Shown here in pieces: positions 1-6,575 of a DNA stretch of 15,243 nt. The stretch covers positions 1 to 15,243 of the forward strand of contig PNNU01000029.1 of NCBI GenBank assembly GCA_013824385.1, given 5' to 3'. Positions within the stretch are counted from its first letter, which is position 1, and every line of letters starts with the position of its first letter. The notes below the pieces were generated by a model, which was not told where the DNA came from, did not search any database, and was given only the letters and a program-made list of their open reading frames with translations. Both the position numbers and the translations under genes were made by a program. This DNA is from Anaerolinea sp. (GTDB taxonomy: Bacteria; Chloroflexota; Anaerolineae; Anaerolineales; Anaerolineaceae).

Positions 1-91
1 GGATGAAATCCACCGCATGGTGGAAACACCGATTCCGACGGACGGTCATCCTCGCGACCGCTGGTTTGCCCGTGTTTTGGCCAAAGGGTAA
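1..91 (+). CDS. C-terminal end of an upstream protein, probably the alpha subunit of the 2-oxoacid:ferredoxin oxidoreductase (partial)
   Basis: An open frame enters from the left edge (codons begin at base 2) and ends at TAA 89-91. It gives 29 residues that end in RWFARVLAKG. The fragment has no recognisable motif, so the identity comes from context only. In the three-gene KorAB/Vor-type oxidoreductases, the pyrimidine-binding alpha subunit usually precedes the beta and gamma subunits found here. The ribosome-binding site of the next gene (AAAGGAG, 90-96) overlaps this stop codon, which indicates one transcription unit and likely coupled translation. The reading frame is sure; the product name is an inference. 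Confidence 0.55.
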   Translation, partial: DEIHRMVETPIPTDGHPRDRWFARVLAKG

Positions 92-102
92 AGGAGAAAA
101 GA

Positions 103-885
103 ATGGTATTGGAAAACTGCGAACTTGAAACAACCGTTTTTGAACGACCTGATACTCTAACCGGCGCAACCACCCATTACTGCCCCGGCTGCACACACGG
201 CATTGCCAACCGCTTGATCGCGGAAGTCATCGATGAGATGGGCATGCGCGAAAAAACCATTGGCGTGGCTTCAGTGGGCTGCTCTGTATTTATCTACAAC
301 TACCTCAACATGGATTTTGTCCAGGCGCCGCACGGTAGAGCCCCGGCCATGGCCACAGGCGTCAAACGCGTGCTGCCCGACCGCATGGTATTCACCTATC
401 AAGGCGACGGCGACCTGGCCTCGATCGGTATGGCAGAGATCGTGCATGCCGCGGCTCGCGGTGAGAACATCACCGTGTTTTTCTTGAACAACACGAACTA
501 CGGTATGACTGGCGGACAAATGGCGCCGACCTCCATGCCCGGACAAAAAACCACCTCCTCTCAAAACGGACGGGATGTTGAAACCCAGGGTTATCCCATC
601 AGGGTGTCAGAGATGTTTTCCAAGCTGGACGGCGCTTCTTATATCGTACGCCGCAGCTTGCATGATCCCAAGAATATCCGTATGGCCAAAAAAGCCATTC
701 GCATGGCTTTTGAAACCCAGGTACGCGGTTTGGGATTCTCAATGGTCGAATTGCTTTCGATTTGTCCGACCAATTGGGGCATGAACCCCAAGACTTCCAT
801 CCAATGGTTGGAAGAGAAAATGATCCCCTATTATCCCCTGGGCGATTACAAAATTCATCCGGCTTTGGCCGAGATCAAACTCTAG
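103..885 (+). CDS. 2-oxoacid:ferredoxin oxidoreductase, beta (thiamine pyrophosphate-binding) subunit, KorB/VorA-like
   Basis: This cytoplasmic subunit holds thiamine pyrophosphate and carries out CoA-dependent oxidative decarboxylation of a 2-oxoacid, passing electrons to ferredoxin. The 260-aa protein has the family's YCPGC motif at residues 26-30. Its TPP/Mg motif runs from GDGD (101-104) to the NN pair at 129-130, followed by NYGMTGGQ (132-139). The length is normal for KorB-type beta subunits. There is no added 2[4Fe-4S] domain, so a separate ferredoxin is expected as the acceptor. The start at 103 is set by AAAGGAG at 90-96, seven bases upstream. The gene lies 11 bp after the preceding stop and 12 bp before the gamma subunit gene. 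Whether the substrate is 2-oxoglutarate, a branched-chain 2-oxoacid or another 2-oxoacid cannot be decided from this subunit, so no symbol is given. Confidence 0.93.
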   Translation: MVLENCELETTVFERPDTLTGATTHYCPGCTHGIANRLIAEVIDEMGMREKTIGVASVGCSVFIYNYLNMDFVQAPHGRAPAMATGVKRVLPDRMVFTYQGDGDLASIGMAEIVHAAARGENITVFFLNNTNYGMTGGQMAPTSMPGQKTTSSQNGRDVETQGYPIRVSEMFSKLDGASYIVRRSLHDPKNIRMAKKAIRMAFETQVRGLGFSMVELLSICPTNWGMNPKTSIQWLEEKMIPYYPLGDYKIHPALAEIKL

Positions 886-897
886 GCGGAGGCAGAC

Positions 898-1437
898 ATG
901 CAGACAGATGTTATTATTGCAGGGTTTGGCGGCCAGGGTGTGCTTTTTGGCGGTCAATTGCTGGCTTATGCCGGGTTGGATGAAGGCAAGCACGTCACCT
1001 GGATCCCGGCTTATGGACCAGAAATGCGTGGTGGAACAGCCAACTGTACCGCCATCATTTCTGATGAAGAGATTGGTTCTCCACTGGTACGCTACCCCGC
1101 GGCAATTATCGCCATGAACCGGCCTTCACTCGATAAATATGAAAATCAGGTAAAACCAGGCGGCTTGTTGGTGGTCAATTCCTCCATGCTGGATCGTCCA
1201 GTGAAACGCACCGACATCCGAGTGGTCGAAGTGGATGGAAGCGGTGTGGCTGAAAGATTGGGCGATAAACGTATGACCAACATGGTGTTGTTGGGAGCTC
1301 TGCTGGCCAACCTGCCCATGCTGCCTTTGAGCGCCATTGAAAATGCGCTAACCGTGCATCTTCCTGAACGGCATAAACGGCTGCTGCCCAAGAATTTTGA
1401 AGCCTTAAGAGAAGGTGCCAAATATTTGGCCAAGTAA
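898..1437 (+). CDS. 2-oxoacid:ferredoxin oxidoreductase, gamma subunit
   Basis: This is the small catalytic-domain subunit of the 2-oxoacid:ferredoxin oxidoreductase family (POR gamma domain), and it completes the enzyme encoded just upstream. The 179-aa protein opens with the glycine-rich loop GFGGQGVLFGG at residues 9-19. The family signature YGPEMRGGTANC follows at residues 39-50. The length matches stand-alone gamma subunits, which are usually about 175-190 aa. The start at 898 follows GGAGG (888-892) by five bases, and the gene begins 12 bp after the beta-subunit stop, so the two are one operon. No further gene follows on this strand before the tRNA, so this is probably the last gene of the operon. 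Substrate specificity is not readable from this subunit. Confidence 0.92.
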   Translation: MQTDVIIAGFGGQGVLFGGQLLAYAGLDEGKHVTWIPAYGPEMRGGTANCTAIISDEEIGSPLVRYPAAIIAMNRPSLDKYENQVKPGGLLVVNSSMLDRPVKRTDIRVVEVDGSGVAERLGDKRMTNMVLLGALLANLPMLPLSAIENALTVHLPERHKRLLPKNFEALREGAKYLAK

Positions 1438-1440
1438 ACG

Positions 1441-1464
1441 AATTGTTGTAAGTGAACAATTTTC
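1441..1464 (+). terminator. Weak terminator-like hairpin after the oxidoreductase operon
   Basis: AATTGTT (1441-1447) and AACAATT (1455-1461) form a perfect 7-bp AT-rich stem with a 7-nt loop, beginning 4 bp after the gamma-subunit stop and ending in a short T run. The low GC content makes it a weak intrinsic terminator. The REP-like structure downstream may do the real work. Confidence 0.3.
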
Positions 1465-1498
1465 TGCAGTTTGTTGTACGAAGGAATTGTGATTTTGC

Positions 1499-1575
1499 CT
1501 CACCCCACCCCCGACGCTTCGCGTGTGGGGGCTTACCCCTCTCCATCCATCGGATGGAGAGGGGCAGGGGAGAGG
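1499..1575. repeat. GC-rich REP-like double-hairpin palindromic element
   Basis: Two hairpins lie in tandem. The first pairs the C5 tract and ACGC with GCGT and the G5 tract around a TTC loop (about 1506-1531). The second is a perfect 13-bp stem, 1536-1548 with 1552-1564, closed by a 3-nt loop. An outer, nearly perfect stem (CCTCACCCC 1499-1507 with GGGGAGAGG 1567-1575, one mismatch) encloses both, giving a cruciform-like fold. The element contrasts sharply with AT-rich flanks. This C-tract/G-tract design is typical of dispersed intergenic palindromic repeats (REP or MITE-like). Only one copy is in the window, so dispersal is an inference. A T7 run at 1590-1596 follows, so it may also assist termination. 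Confidence 0.6.
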
Positions 1576-1685
1576 CCGGCGTAAAAGTGCTTTTTTTGAT
1601 CTCAATCGATATATGAATTTACTGATTTATAAGTTCTAAAAGAGAGTCCTTTAGAGCCATGCCATGGGACTCGAACAAAATTCCC

Positions 1686-1714
1686 TAGACATGGTTCCCT
1701 GACCGTGATAAAAT
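1686..1714 (+). promoter_or_regulatory. Sigma70-type promoter of the tRNA-Gln gene
   Basis: TAGACA (1686-1691, 5 of 6 to the -35 consensus) and TAAAAT (1709-1714, 5 of 6 to the -10 consensus) are separated by exactly 17 bp. Transcription would start near 1721, about 10 bp before the mature tRNA 5' end. Confidence 0.6.
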
Positions 1715-1730
1715 TTTAGACGTTCGTTAG

Positions 1731-1801
1731 TGGGGGCTCGTACAATGGCAGTACTGCACACTCTGGATGTGCATATAGAGGTTCGAATCCTTTGCCCTCA
1801 G
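1731..1801 (+). tRNA. tRNA-Gln (anticodon CUG)
   Basis: A full cloverleaf can be folded by eye. The acceptor stem pairs 1731-1737 with 1794-1800, the D stem is GTAC/GTAC, and the anticodon stem is GCACA/TGTGC. The 7-nt anticodon loop is CTCTGGA, giving anticodon CTG. The T loop is TTCGAAT. The discriminator base is G (1801) and CCA is not encoded. Position 1-72 is the weak U-A pair, and U1-A72 plus G73 are known GlnRS identity elements, which agrees with the anticodon. Unusually, pair 3-70 is G-U. The T stem also has a G-U pair at 50-64. The glnS gene follows immediately, so the charging enzyme and its tRNA are encoded together. Confidence 0.95.
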
Positions 1802-1810
1802 CCTCACCTT

Positions 1811-1841
1811 AAAGCACCCAGTGACTCTTCACGGGTGCTTT
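1811..1841 (+). terminator. Hairpin between tRNA-Gln and glnS (terminator or processing signal)
   Basis: AAAGCACCC (1811-1819) pairs with GGGTGCTTT (1833-1841), and the stem continues as GTGA/TCAC around a CTCT loop with a single bulged A. The T tract is short (TTT, then ATCCTT), so termination may be partial. The hairpin begins 10 nt after the tRNA. Read-through would give a tRNA-glnS transcript. Confidence 0.55.
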
Positions 1842-1868
1842 ATCCTTATATTACTAGGAGTTATTTTT

Positions 1869-3548
1869 ATGACCGATGAACCCGTTGTCACCCCCAGCAA
1901 TTTTATAAGTGAAGCCGTAGAAGAAGACTTGAAAACGGGACGGTTTGACCATGTTCAAACCCGGTTTCCTCCAGAACCAAACGGGTATCTCCACATTGGT
2001 CATGCAAAAGCACTTTGCATTGATTTTGGGATTGCAGAGACTTTTGGCGGCGTGTGCAACCTGCGGTTTGATGACACGAATCCAGTCAAGGAAGAAACGG
2101 AATACGTGGATGCCATCAAGGAAGACATCCAGTGGCTGGGGTTTAAATGGGGGCAGGAGCTCTACGCCTCGGATTACTTTGACCAACTGTATGATTTTGC
2201 CATCGAATTGATCAAAAAAGGCAAAGCCTATGTGGATGACCTTACAGCGGATCAAATCCGTGAATACCGCGGCACGTTGACGGCACCCGGCAAAGACAGC
2301 CCCTGGCGCAACCGCACGGTGGAAGAAAACCTGACCCTGTTTGAGAAGATGCGCAATGGTGATTTTGCTGAAGGCGCGTGCGTGCTCCGCGCCAGAATTG
2401 ATATGGGTTCCAGCAATATCAACATGCGCGACCCAACCATGTACCGCATTCTCAAGACACCCCACCACCGCACCGGCAGCAAGTGGTGCATCTACCCAAT
2501 GTATGATTTTGCCCATGGCCAGTCTGATTCAGTCGAAGGCGTGACCCATTCACTTTGCGACCTGGCTTATGAAGACCACCGTCCACTGTATAACTGGTTC
2601 CTGGATGAGTTGGGGTTATTCAAGACCCGCCAGATCGAGTTTGCTCGCCTGAATGTGACTTATACCATCCTGAGCAAACGCTTCCTCAGACAGCTTGTGA
2701 CAGACAAATTTGTGAGCGGCTGGGATGATCCCCGTATGCCGACGTTGTGCGCCATGCGCCGTCGCGGATACCCCGCGAAGGCTGTCCGCAATTTTATCGA
2801 TCAAGTGGGTGTGGCGAAAAACGAGAACCTGATTGATGTTGGTCTGCTTGAATTCAATGTGCGCGATTTATTGAATAAATCCGCCAAACGTGTGCTTGCA
2901 GTGCTGAACCCGGTCAAGGTGGTCATCACCAACTATCCTGAAGATAAGGTGGAGCAGCTTGAAGCCATCAACAACCCCGAAGATCCCTCAGCCGGTACGC
3001 GCTCCTTGCCGTTTTCGCGGGAGTTGTATATAGAGCAGGATGACTTCAGAGAAGTGCCGCCTCCCAAGTATTTCAGGCTCACACCGGGACGTGAGGTGCG
3101 CTTACGTTATGGCTATATTATCAAGTGTGAAAGCGTGGTCAAAGATCCCCGGACCGGTGATGTGACCGAAATCCATTGCACTTACGACCCTGAGACTCGC
3201 GGAGGATACGCTCCTGACGGTCGCAAGGTGCAGGGCACCATCCACTGGGTATCAGCTAGTCACGCAGTCAATGCAGAAGTACGCATGTACGACCGATTAT
3301 TTACGGTTGAAAACGCCAAGAAAGTGGATGAAGATAAAACTTACCTCGATTATGTAAATCCGGAATCGTTGAAAGTTTTAATCGATTGCAAAGTGGAACC
3401 CAGCCTGGCAAATGTAACCAAAGGCGAGCAATTCCAATTTGAGCGTAAAGGTTTCTTCTGTGCCGACCAGGATTCCAAACCTGGAAAGCCCGTCTTTAAC
3501 CTGACTGTGACATTACGAGATTCATGGGCCAAGATCGAAAACAAATAG
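1869..3548 (+). CDS. glnS: Glutaminyl-tRNA synthetase (GlnRS)
   Basis: This enzyme attaches glutamine directly to tRNA-Gln in the cytoplasm using ATP. The 559-aa protein is close to the usual bacterial length of about 550. It is a class I synthetase: [12 protein letters not shown] ends in the HIGH motif at residues 42-45, and ILSKR at 267-271 is the KMSKS-type loop. The block [10 protein letters not shown], characteristic of GlnRS/GluRS, follows. The C-terminal half carries the GlnRS anticodon-binding beta-barrel region, including a QFERKGFFC segment near the end. The start at ATG 1869 is preferred because TAGGAG lies at 1855-1860. A longer frame from GTG 1821 would start inside the hairpin and lacks a ribosome-binding site. 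tRNA-Gln lies 67 bp upstream. Many bacteria lack GlnRS and use GatCAB instead, so this gene implies a direct route here. Confidence 0.97.
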   Translation: MTDEPVVTPSNFISEAVEEDLKTGRFDHVQTRFPPEPNGYLHIGHAKALCIDFGIAETFGGVCNLRFDDTNPVKEETEYVDAIKEDIQWLGFKWGQELYASDYFDQLYDFAIELIKKGKAYVDDLTADQIREYRGTLTAPGKDSPWRNRTVEENLTLFEKMRNGDFAEGACVLRARIDMGSSNINMRDPTMYRILKTPHHRTGSKWCIYPMYDFAHGQSDSVEGVTHSLCDLAYEDHRPLYNWFLDELGLFKTRQIEFARLNVTYTILSKRFLRQLVTDKFVSGWDDPRMPTLCAMRRRGYPAKAVRNFIDQVGVAKNENLIDVGLLEFNVRDLLNKSAKRVLAVLNPVKVVITNYPEDKVEQLEAINNPEDPSAGTRSLPFSRELYIEQDDFREVPPPKYFRLTPGREVRLRYGYIIKCESVVKDPRTGDVTEIHCTYDPETRGGYAPDGRKVQGTIHWVSASHAVNAEVRMYDRLFTVENAKKVDEDKTYLDYVNPESLKVLIDCKVEPSLANVTKGEQFQFERKGFFCADQDSKPGKPVFNLTVTLRDSWAKIENK

Positions 3549-3553
3549 AACTC

Positions 3554-3586
3554 AAGACCTCCCCAAAAGCGGGAGGTCTTGTTTTT
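3554..3586 (+). terminator. Intrinsic terminator of glnS
   Basis: AAGACCTCCC (3554-3563) and GGGAGGTCTT (3571-3580) form a perfect 10-bp GC-rich stem with a 7-nt loop, followed by GTTTTT. It begins 5 bp after the glnS stop. Because the opposite-strand operon ends at 3638 and converges on it, the same hairpin may also limit transcription from the right, but the minus-strand side has no good T run. Confidence 0.88.
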
Positions 3587-3637
3587 ATATTTAATTTTAG
3601 TGAACATTTATCAGGATATCTGGATCAAAGCCATAAT

Positions 3638-5335
3638 TTATAGTAAAGGACTTTCCTGGTTAATTTTATCCAAAACCTTATGAAGACGTTGAGCTCCTTC
3701 TTGTTTGGTTAATTTTCCTTCCCTGACTTGTTGGGCGATTCGTTGAGTTAGTGTTCGGACATCATCGATTTGGGCGTCATTAGCTGCCGTTTCGAAACTG
3801 CGGTTCCACTTATTGCTGGCATGGCGGGTCACATTATCCCATGCATAATCAGTTTTATCCACCACCACTCCTAAATCCACTTTATTGGCTGCACCAAATA
3901 TTATAGTTGTGGCACCACCTACGACAGCGTCGGCTACCCCCACCACAGGATTTTCAGTCAGTAACCACACTACACCTTTCTTGCCTACTTCTGCGTACGT
4001 ACGCATGACAGCATCAAATCCATGGTAGCCTCGTTCTGCACATATCTTCTGTGCCTTCATCCCAGCTTCCACGAGATCCAATCCTTTTCCTGCGACTCCC
4101 AGGTTTTTCCCAAGCTTACCTATTTTCTCAGCTGCTTTTAATTTGGCAACGTCCGCCACATATTCAGTAGTTGCTTCTACTCCCGGGGTTTGATCCAATT
4201 TTTTTACAGCTTCCTTGATGATGTTTGCTGTTTTTAATGACTCAGGATTCGTAAGAAATTTTTCATAGATGCCGGTAAGTGTGCCTGCCGCACCGACTGG
4301 ATCTTTGACCAGATTTAACGCCAGTTCATACGGGTTTACCGGTGGTGTCTCTGTTTGTACTGGCGGTGGTTCAGTAACCAGCATTGGTGGCTCTGAGACA
4401 AGTTCTGGTGGTGTTTGAGTGATCACCGGAGGAATTGTTTGAGGAGGTGCATATACAGTTGCTGCCATGGGCACCGCAGTATTAGCTGCCTGAGAGGCTC
4501 CTTGAGCGAGCAGCCAGGCCAAACCTGCTCCAATTAGACCGCCTGTGATCGGTATAAGGGGTGAACGAACTGCCTTTGCTTGTGGAGAAGCCCATGTTTC
4601 ATCAAAACTACCGGTCGCAACGGTTGTTTCCTCACTATCGCTTCCGTACGGTACTACGACAATCTCTGGTGAATTATCTGTAGGGGCAGTGTCTCCATTC
4701 GGCACAACCACAATCTCAGGGTTATTCTCAGTGGGTGATTCAGTTTGAATAAAATCACCTTCTGTTAATGGCAGTCGATCTTCCGCAACCGACCAAAGAG
4801 CTTCTGCATATTGCTCAGGGGTCTTTCCAGAAAAGCCAACATAAACACCCAAACGATAATGATCATTACGCGTTGGCATATTCCAGGCTAAGGTATACCC
4901 AATATCTACACCTGTATATGTAAAATATGCCGCAGGGTATCCATGAAAGGTGGTTTGTTTACAAGAACCATCTTGTATCGAAACACCACAAGGTTCGTCA
5001 TCAAAATCTCCTGAATTTGATAGAAATAACTCAGTCCGCTCGAGAAATACATAATTCTCATCTATAAGGTCGTAATTAATATTACACCCTCCCAATCCAT
5101 AATCATTAGTGGCAACTAAAGTACCAGGTACTCCCCCTTTTTGAGCAGCTTCAAATAATAATGCCAGACAAGGACTCGTTTCTTGGTTAATAATTGATTT
5201 TGCTATTGATTTGGAAGACACCTTTTCTTGAAGGGGGAGGGTTCTTTCTCTCTTTGGAACGCTGGCTGAACTTATCATCACCAAGGATAAAATCCCCACG
5301 AAGGTCAATAAAACGTGTAGTTTTGAATTTTGCAT
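3638..5335 (-). CDS. Exported or membrane-anchored protein of unknown function, paralogue of the first gene of the same operon
   Basis: I do not recognise this 565-aa protein as a named family. An N-terminal hydrophobic signal segment (about residues 7-25) is followed by a Cys-containing domain (56-190) with the motif TTFHGYPA at 128-135. Next is an acidic, Pro-rich linker with two repeats, EIVVVPNG and EIVVVPYG (207-231). A glycine-rich hydrophobic segment, LIPITGGLIGAGLAWLLA, lies at 260-277. A Pro/Thr-rich stretch (297-335) leads to a helical C-terminal domain (about 336-565) ending in NQESPLL. From GSFDETW (242) onward it closely matches the 596-aa protein encoded at the operon start, whereas the N-terminal domain is only loosely similar. 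The start is supported by GAGG at 5342-5345, six bases upstream. It is the last gene, 26 bp after the 83-aa gene. The role is unknown; an envelope structure or secreted factor is plausible. Confidence 0.85.
   Translation of the reverse strand: MQNSKLHVLLTFVGILSLVMISSASVPKRERTLPLQEKVSSKSIAKSIINQETSPCLALLFEAAQKGGVPGTLVATNDYGLGGCNINYDLIDENYVFLERTELFLSNSGDFDDEPCGVSIQDGSCKQTTFHGYPAAYFTYTGVDIGYTLAWNMPTRNDHYRLGVYVGFSGKTPEQYAEALWSVAEDRLPLTEGDFIQTESPTENNPEIVVVPNGDTAPTDNSPEIVVVPYGSDSEETTVATGSFDETWASPQAKAVRSPLIPITGGLIGAGLAWLLAQGASQAANTAVPMAATVYAPPQTIPPVITQTPPELVSEPPMLVTEPPPVQTETPPVNPYELALNLVKDPVGAAGTLTGIYEKFLTNPESLKTANIIKEAVKKLDQTPGVEATTEYVADVAKLKAAEKIGKLGKNLGVAGKGLDLVEAGMKAQKICAERGYHGFDAVMRTYAEVGKKGVVWLLTENPVVGVADAVVGGATTIIFGAANKVDLGVVVDKTDYAWDNVTRHASNKWNRSFETAANDAQIDDVRTLTQRIAQQVREGKLTKQEGAQRLHKVLDKINQESPLL
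3641..4615 (-). repeat. Duplicated C-terminal coding segment, copy 1
   Basis: This segment of the 565-aa gene (GSFDETW to the end) is homologous at DNA level to 6578-7566. Three islands are identical in both copies: 3783-3835 with 6717-6769 (53 bp), 3957-3994 with 6891-6928 (38 bp) and 4410-4479 with 7365-7434 (70 bp). Between them the copies differ mainly by single substitutions. Confidence 0.85.
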
Positions 5336-5361
5336 TTACCGCCTCATCTAATTTTGGTAGA

Positions 5362-5613
5362 TCAACTATTATGGCTTTTTTTGTGGATTAAGCGGGTAAT
5401 AAAAAAAGACAAAGCTATGCTTCCGCCAAATATCAGCACTTTGATCGGAAAAGTCAGACACTCCAATCCACTGCCCTGGCCGATCATGGAATACATAAAC
5501 GAGCTGATCTGCCCAAAAATGATGCCAACCACCATGGAAATGGCAAAACCTGCCAGCATGGAAGGGAAGCTGGGGCGTTTTGGTTTAGGTGCGTAAGGGT
5601 AAGGGTAACTCAT
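5362..5613 (-). CDS. Small two-helix membrane protein of unknown function
   Basis: This 83-aa protein has a Pro/Tyr/Lys-rich N-terminus (residues 2-17) and two predicted transmembrane helices at about 18-43 and 55-76. A short loop holding the only cysteine joins them, and a basic tail (HKK) ends the protein. I know no named family for it. A strong ribosome-binding site, AAGGAG at 5622-5627, lies eight bases upstream of the ATG and marks it as a genuine gene despite its size. It lies 29 bp after the 310-aa gene and 26 bp before the 565-aa paralogue, so it is co-transcribed with them. A scaffold, anchor or small pore subunit for the neighbouring envelope proteins would fit, but that is inference. 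Confidence 0.82.
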   Translation of the reverse strand: MSYPYPYAPKPKRPSFPSMLAGFAISMVVGIIFGQISSFMYSMIGQGSGLECLTFPIKVLIFGGSIALSFFITRLIHKKSHNS

Positions 5614-5642
5614 GTGATGTGCTCCTTTGAACGGTGGACTAA

Positions 5643-6575
5643 TTAATAGGCAGAAACCAGTGTGCGGATCCAGTCCAGGGCTTCTGATCGTGACTGCATT
5701 TGAGATATCTCAATCACCTCTCCCAGAAAATCAAGGCGGAAGAGGTGATTTTTACCAATCAGAAACACGCTGGTGGTCATTTGTTCCGGTTGAAAACTGG
5801 TGAAGCCAATGGTAATGGATACTTGTTCAGGGTCCGAGAGTGAATCTGCCAGGGATGCACCGGTAGCTCCGATCTGCAGCCGAGACAGATTGGCACTTTC
5901 AAGGTATCCGATGGATAACAAGCTTTCCAATTGAGCCTGAATTGAGATCTTATCCAGCGATTCTGTACCGGTAACACCGAGCGCATTAAATACATCAATC
6001 CAGCCGTTATCTCTTACAAAAGAGGTCTCCAATTCGGTTTGTAAAAAGGTCTCGCTGCCATCCCCATTCAGGATGTAAGCAGTGTCACGCTGCAAGCAAG
6101 CTTGCTTGAAGAGGAGAAAAGCACTTTGTGACATACCTATTTTGGTGTTTTGCCCTGGTTCGATACTAAGCCAATCAGGCAGAAGGCCTGGTAACGTCTC
6201 TTCCCACTGCAAAGGGGAATGCAGGATAAATTGTTCATTTATCACACCATACTGTACCACCCCTGACCCCGCCAGCAGAAAATGGGTGCTAAATGCTTCA
6301 ATATTCGTACGTAGGGTGGTATAGATGCTCTTTTGTCCCACTGCTGCCAGCATTAAACTCTCTGTGAGTTCAGCCGATAAGCTCTTTTGGGATTGGTAAT
6401 ATCCCTTGCTGGTCAACGTCTCAACCGCCTGCGGTATCCAGTTTTCGATCTCTTCAGCGGAAGGGGGGTCTTGACTCCCCAGCCATTCGCCAAGTGCGGA
6501 CCCCTGTTGTATGGGCAGGTGTAACAGGGTGGATAACACCCAGGTTTCATGCCAGTTCAATTGATAGATACTCAT
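5643..6575 (-). CDS. Soluble protein of unknown function with two similar halves, translationally coupled to the upstream paralogue
   Basis: This 310-aa protein has no signal peptide or membrane helix and is probably cytoplasmic. It is not a family I can name. Two related segments, ETLTSKGYYQSQ (52-63) and ESLLSIGYLESA (217-228), lie about 165 residues apart. Each is preceded by helix-like sequence and followed by a strand-rich region (about 97-121 and 251-291), suggesting two repeated helix-plus-sheet halves. Its ATG overlaps the TGA of the preceding gene (ATGA, 6572-6575). The ribosome-binding site AGGAG (6587-6591) lies within that gene's last codons, so translation is coupled and stoichiometry may be controlled. 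A chaperone or adaptor for the exported partner is one possibility. A two-fold architecture also occurs in EspG chaperones of type VII secretion, but I see no motif that proves that link. Confidence 0.82.
   Translation of the reverse strand: MSIYQLNWHETWVLSTLLHLPIQQGSALGEWLGSQDPPSAEEIENWIPQAVETLTSKGYYQSQKSLSAELTESLMLAAVGQKSIYTTLRTNIEAFSTHFLLAGSGVVQYGVINEQFILHSPLQWEETLPGLLPDWLSIEPGQNTKIGMSQSAFLLFKQACLQRDTAYILNGDGSETFLQTELETSFVRDNGWIDVFNALGVTGTESLDKISIQAQLESLLSIGYLESANLSRLQIGATGASLADSLSDPEQVSITIGFTSFQPEQMTTSVFLIGKNHLFRLDFLGEVIEISQMQSRSEALDWIRTLVSAY

Noticed and set aside
271..564. Antisense and alternate-frame open frames over the oxidoreductase, glnS, HD-GYP and nadC genes
   Set aside because: They lie inside genes with clear family motifs in the other frame and have no ribosome-binding site or recognisable domain.
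1640..1690. Possible tRNA remnant on the minus strand (GTTCGAGTCC-like T-loop sequence)
   Set aside because: The bases flanking the T-loop-like stretch do not form a stem, and no anticodon or acceptor arm can be folded.
1821..1868. Longer glnS start at GTG 1821
   Set aside because: This start lies in the hairpin after the tRNA, lacks a ribosome-binding site, and adds residues not seen at GlnRS N-termini; ATG 1869 has TAGGAG in front.
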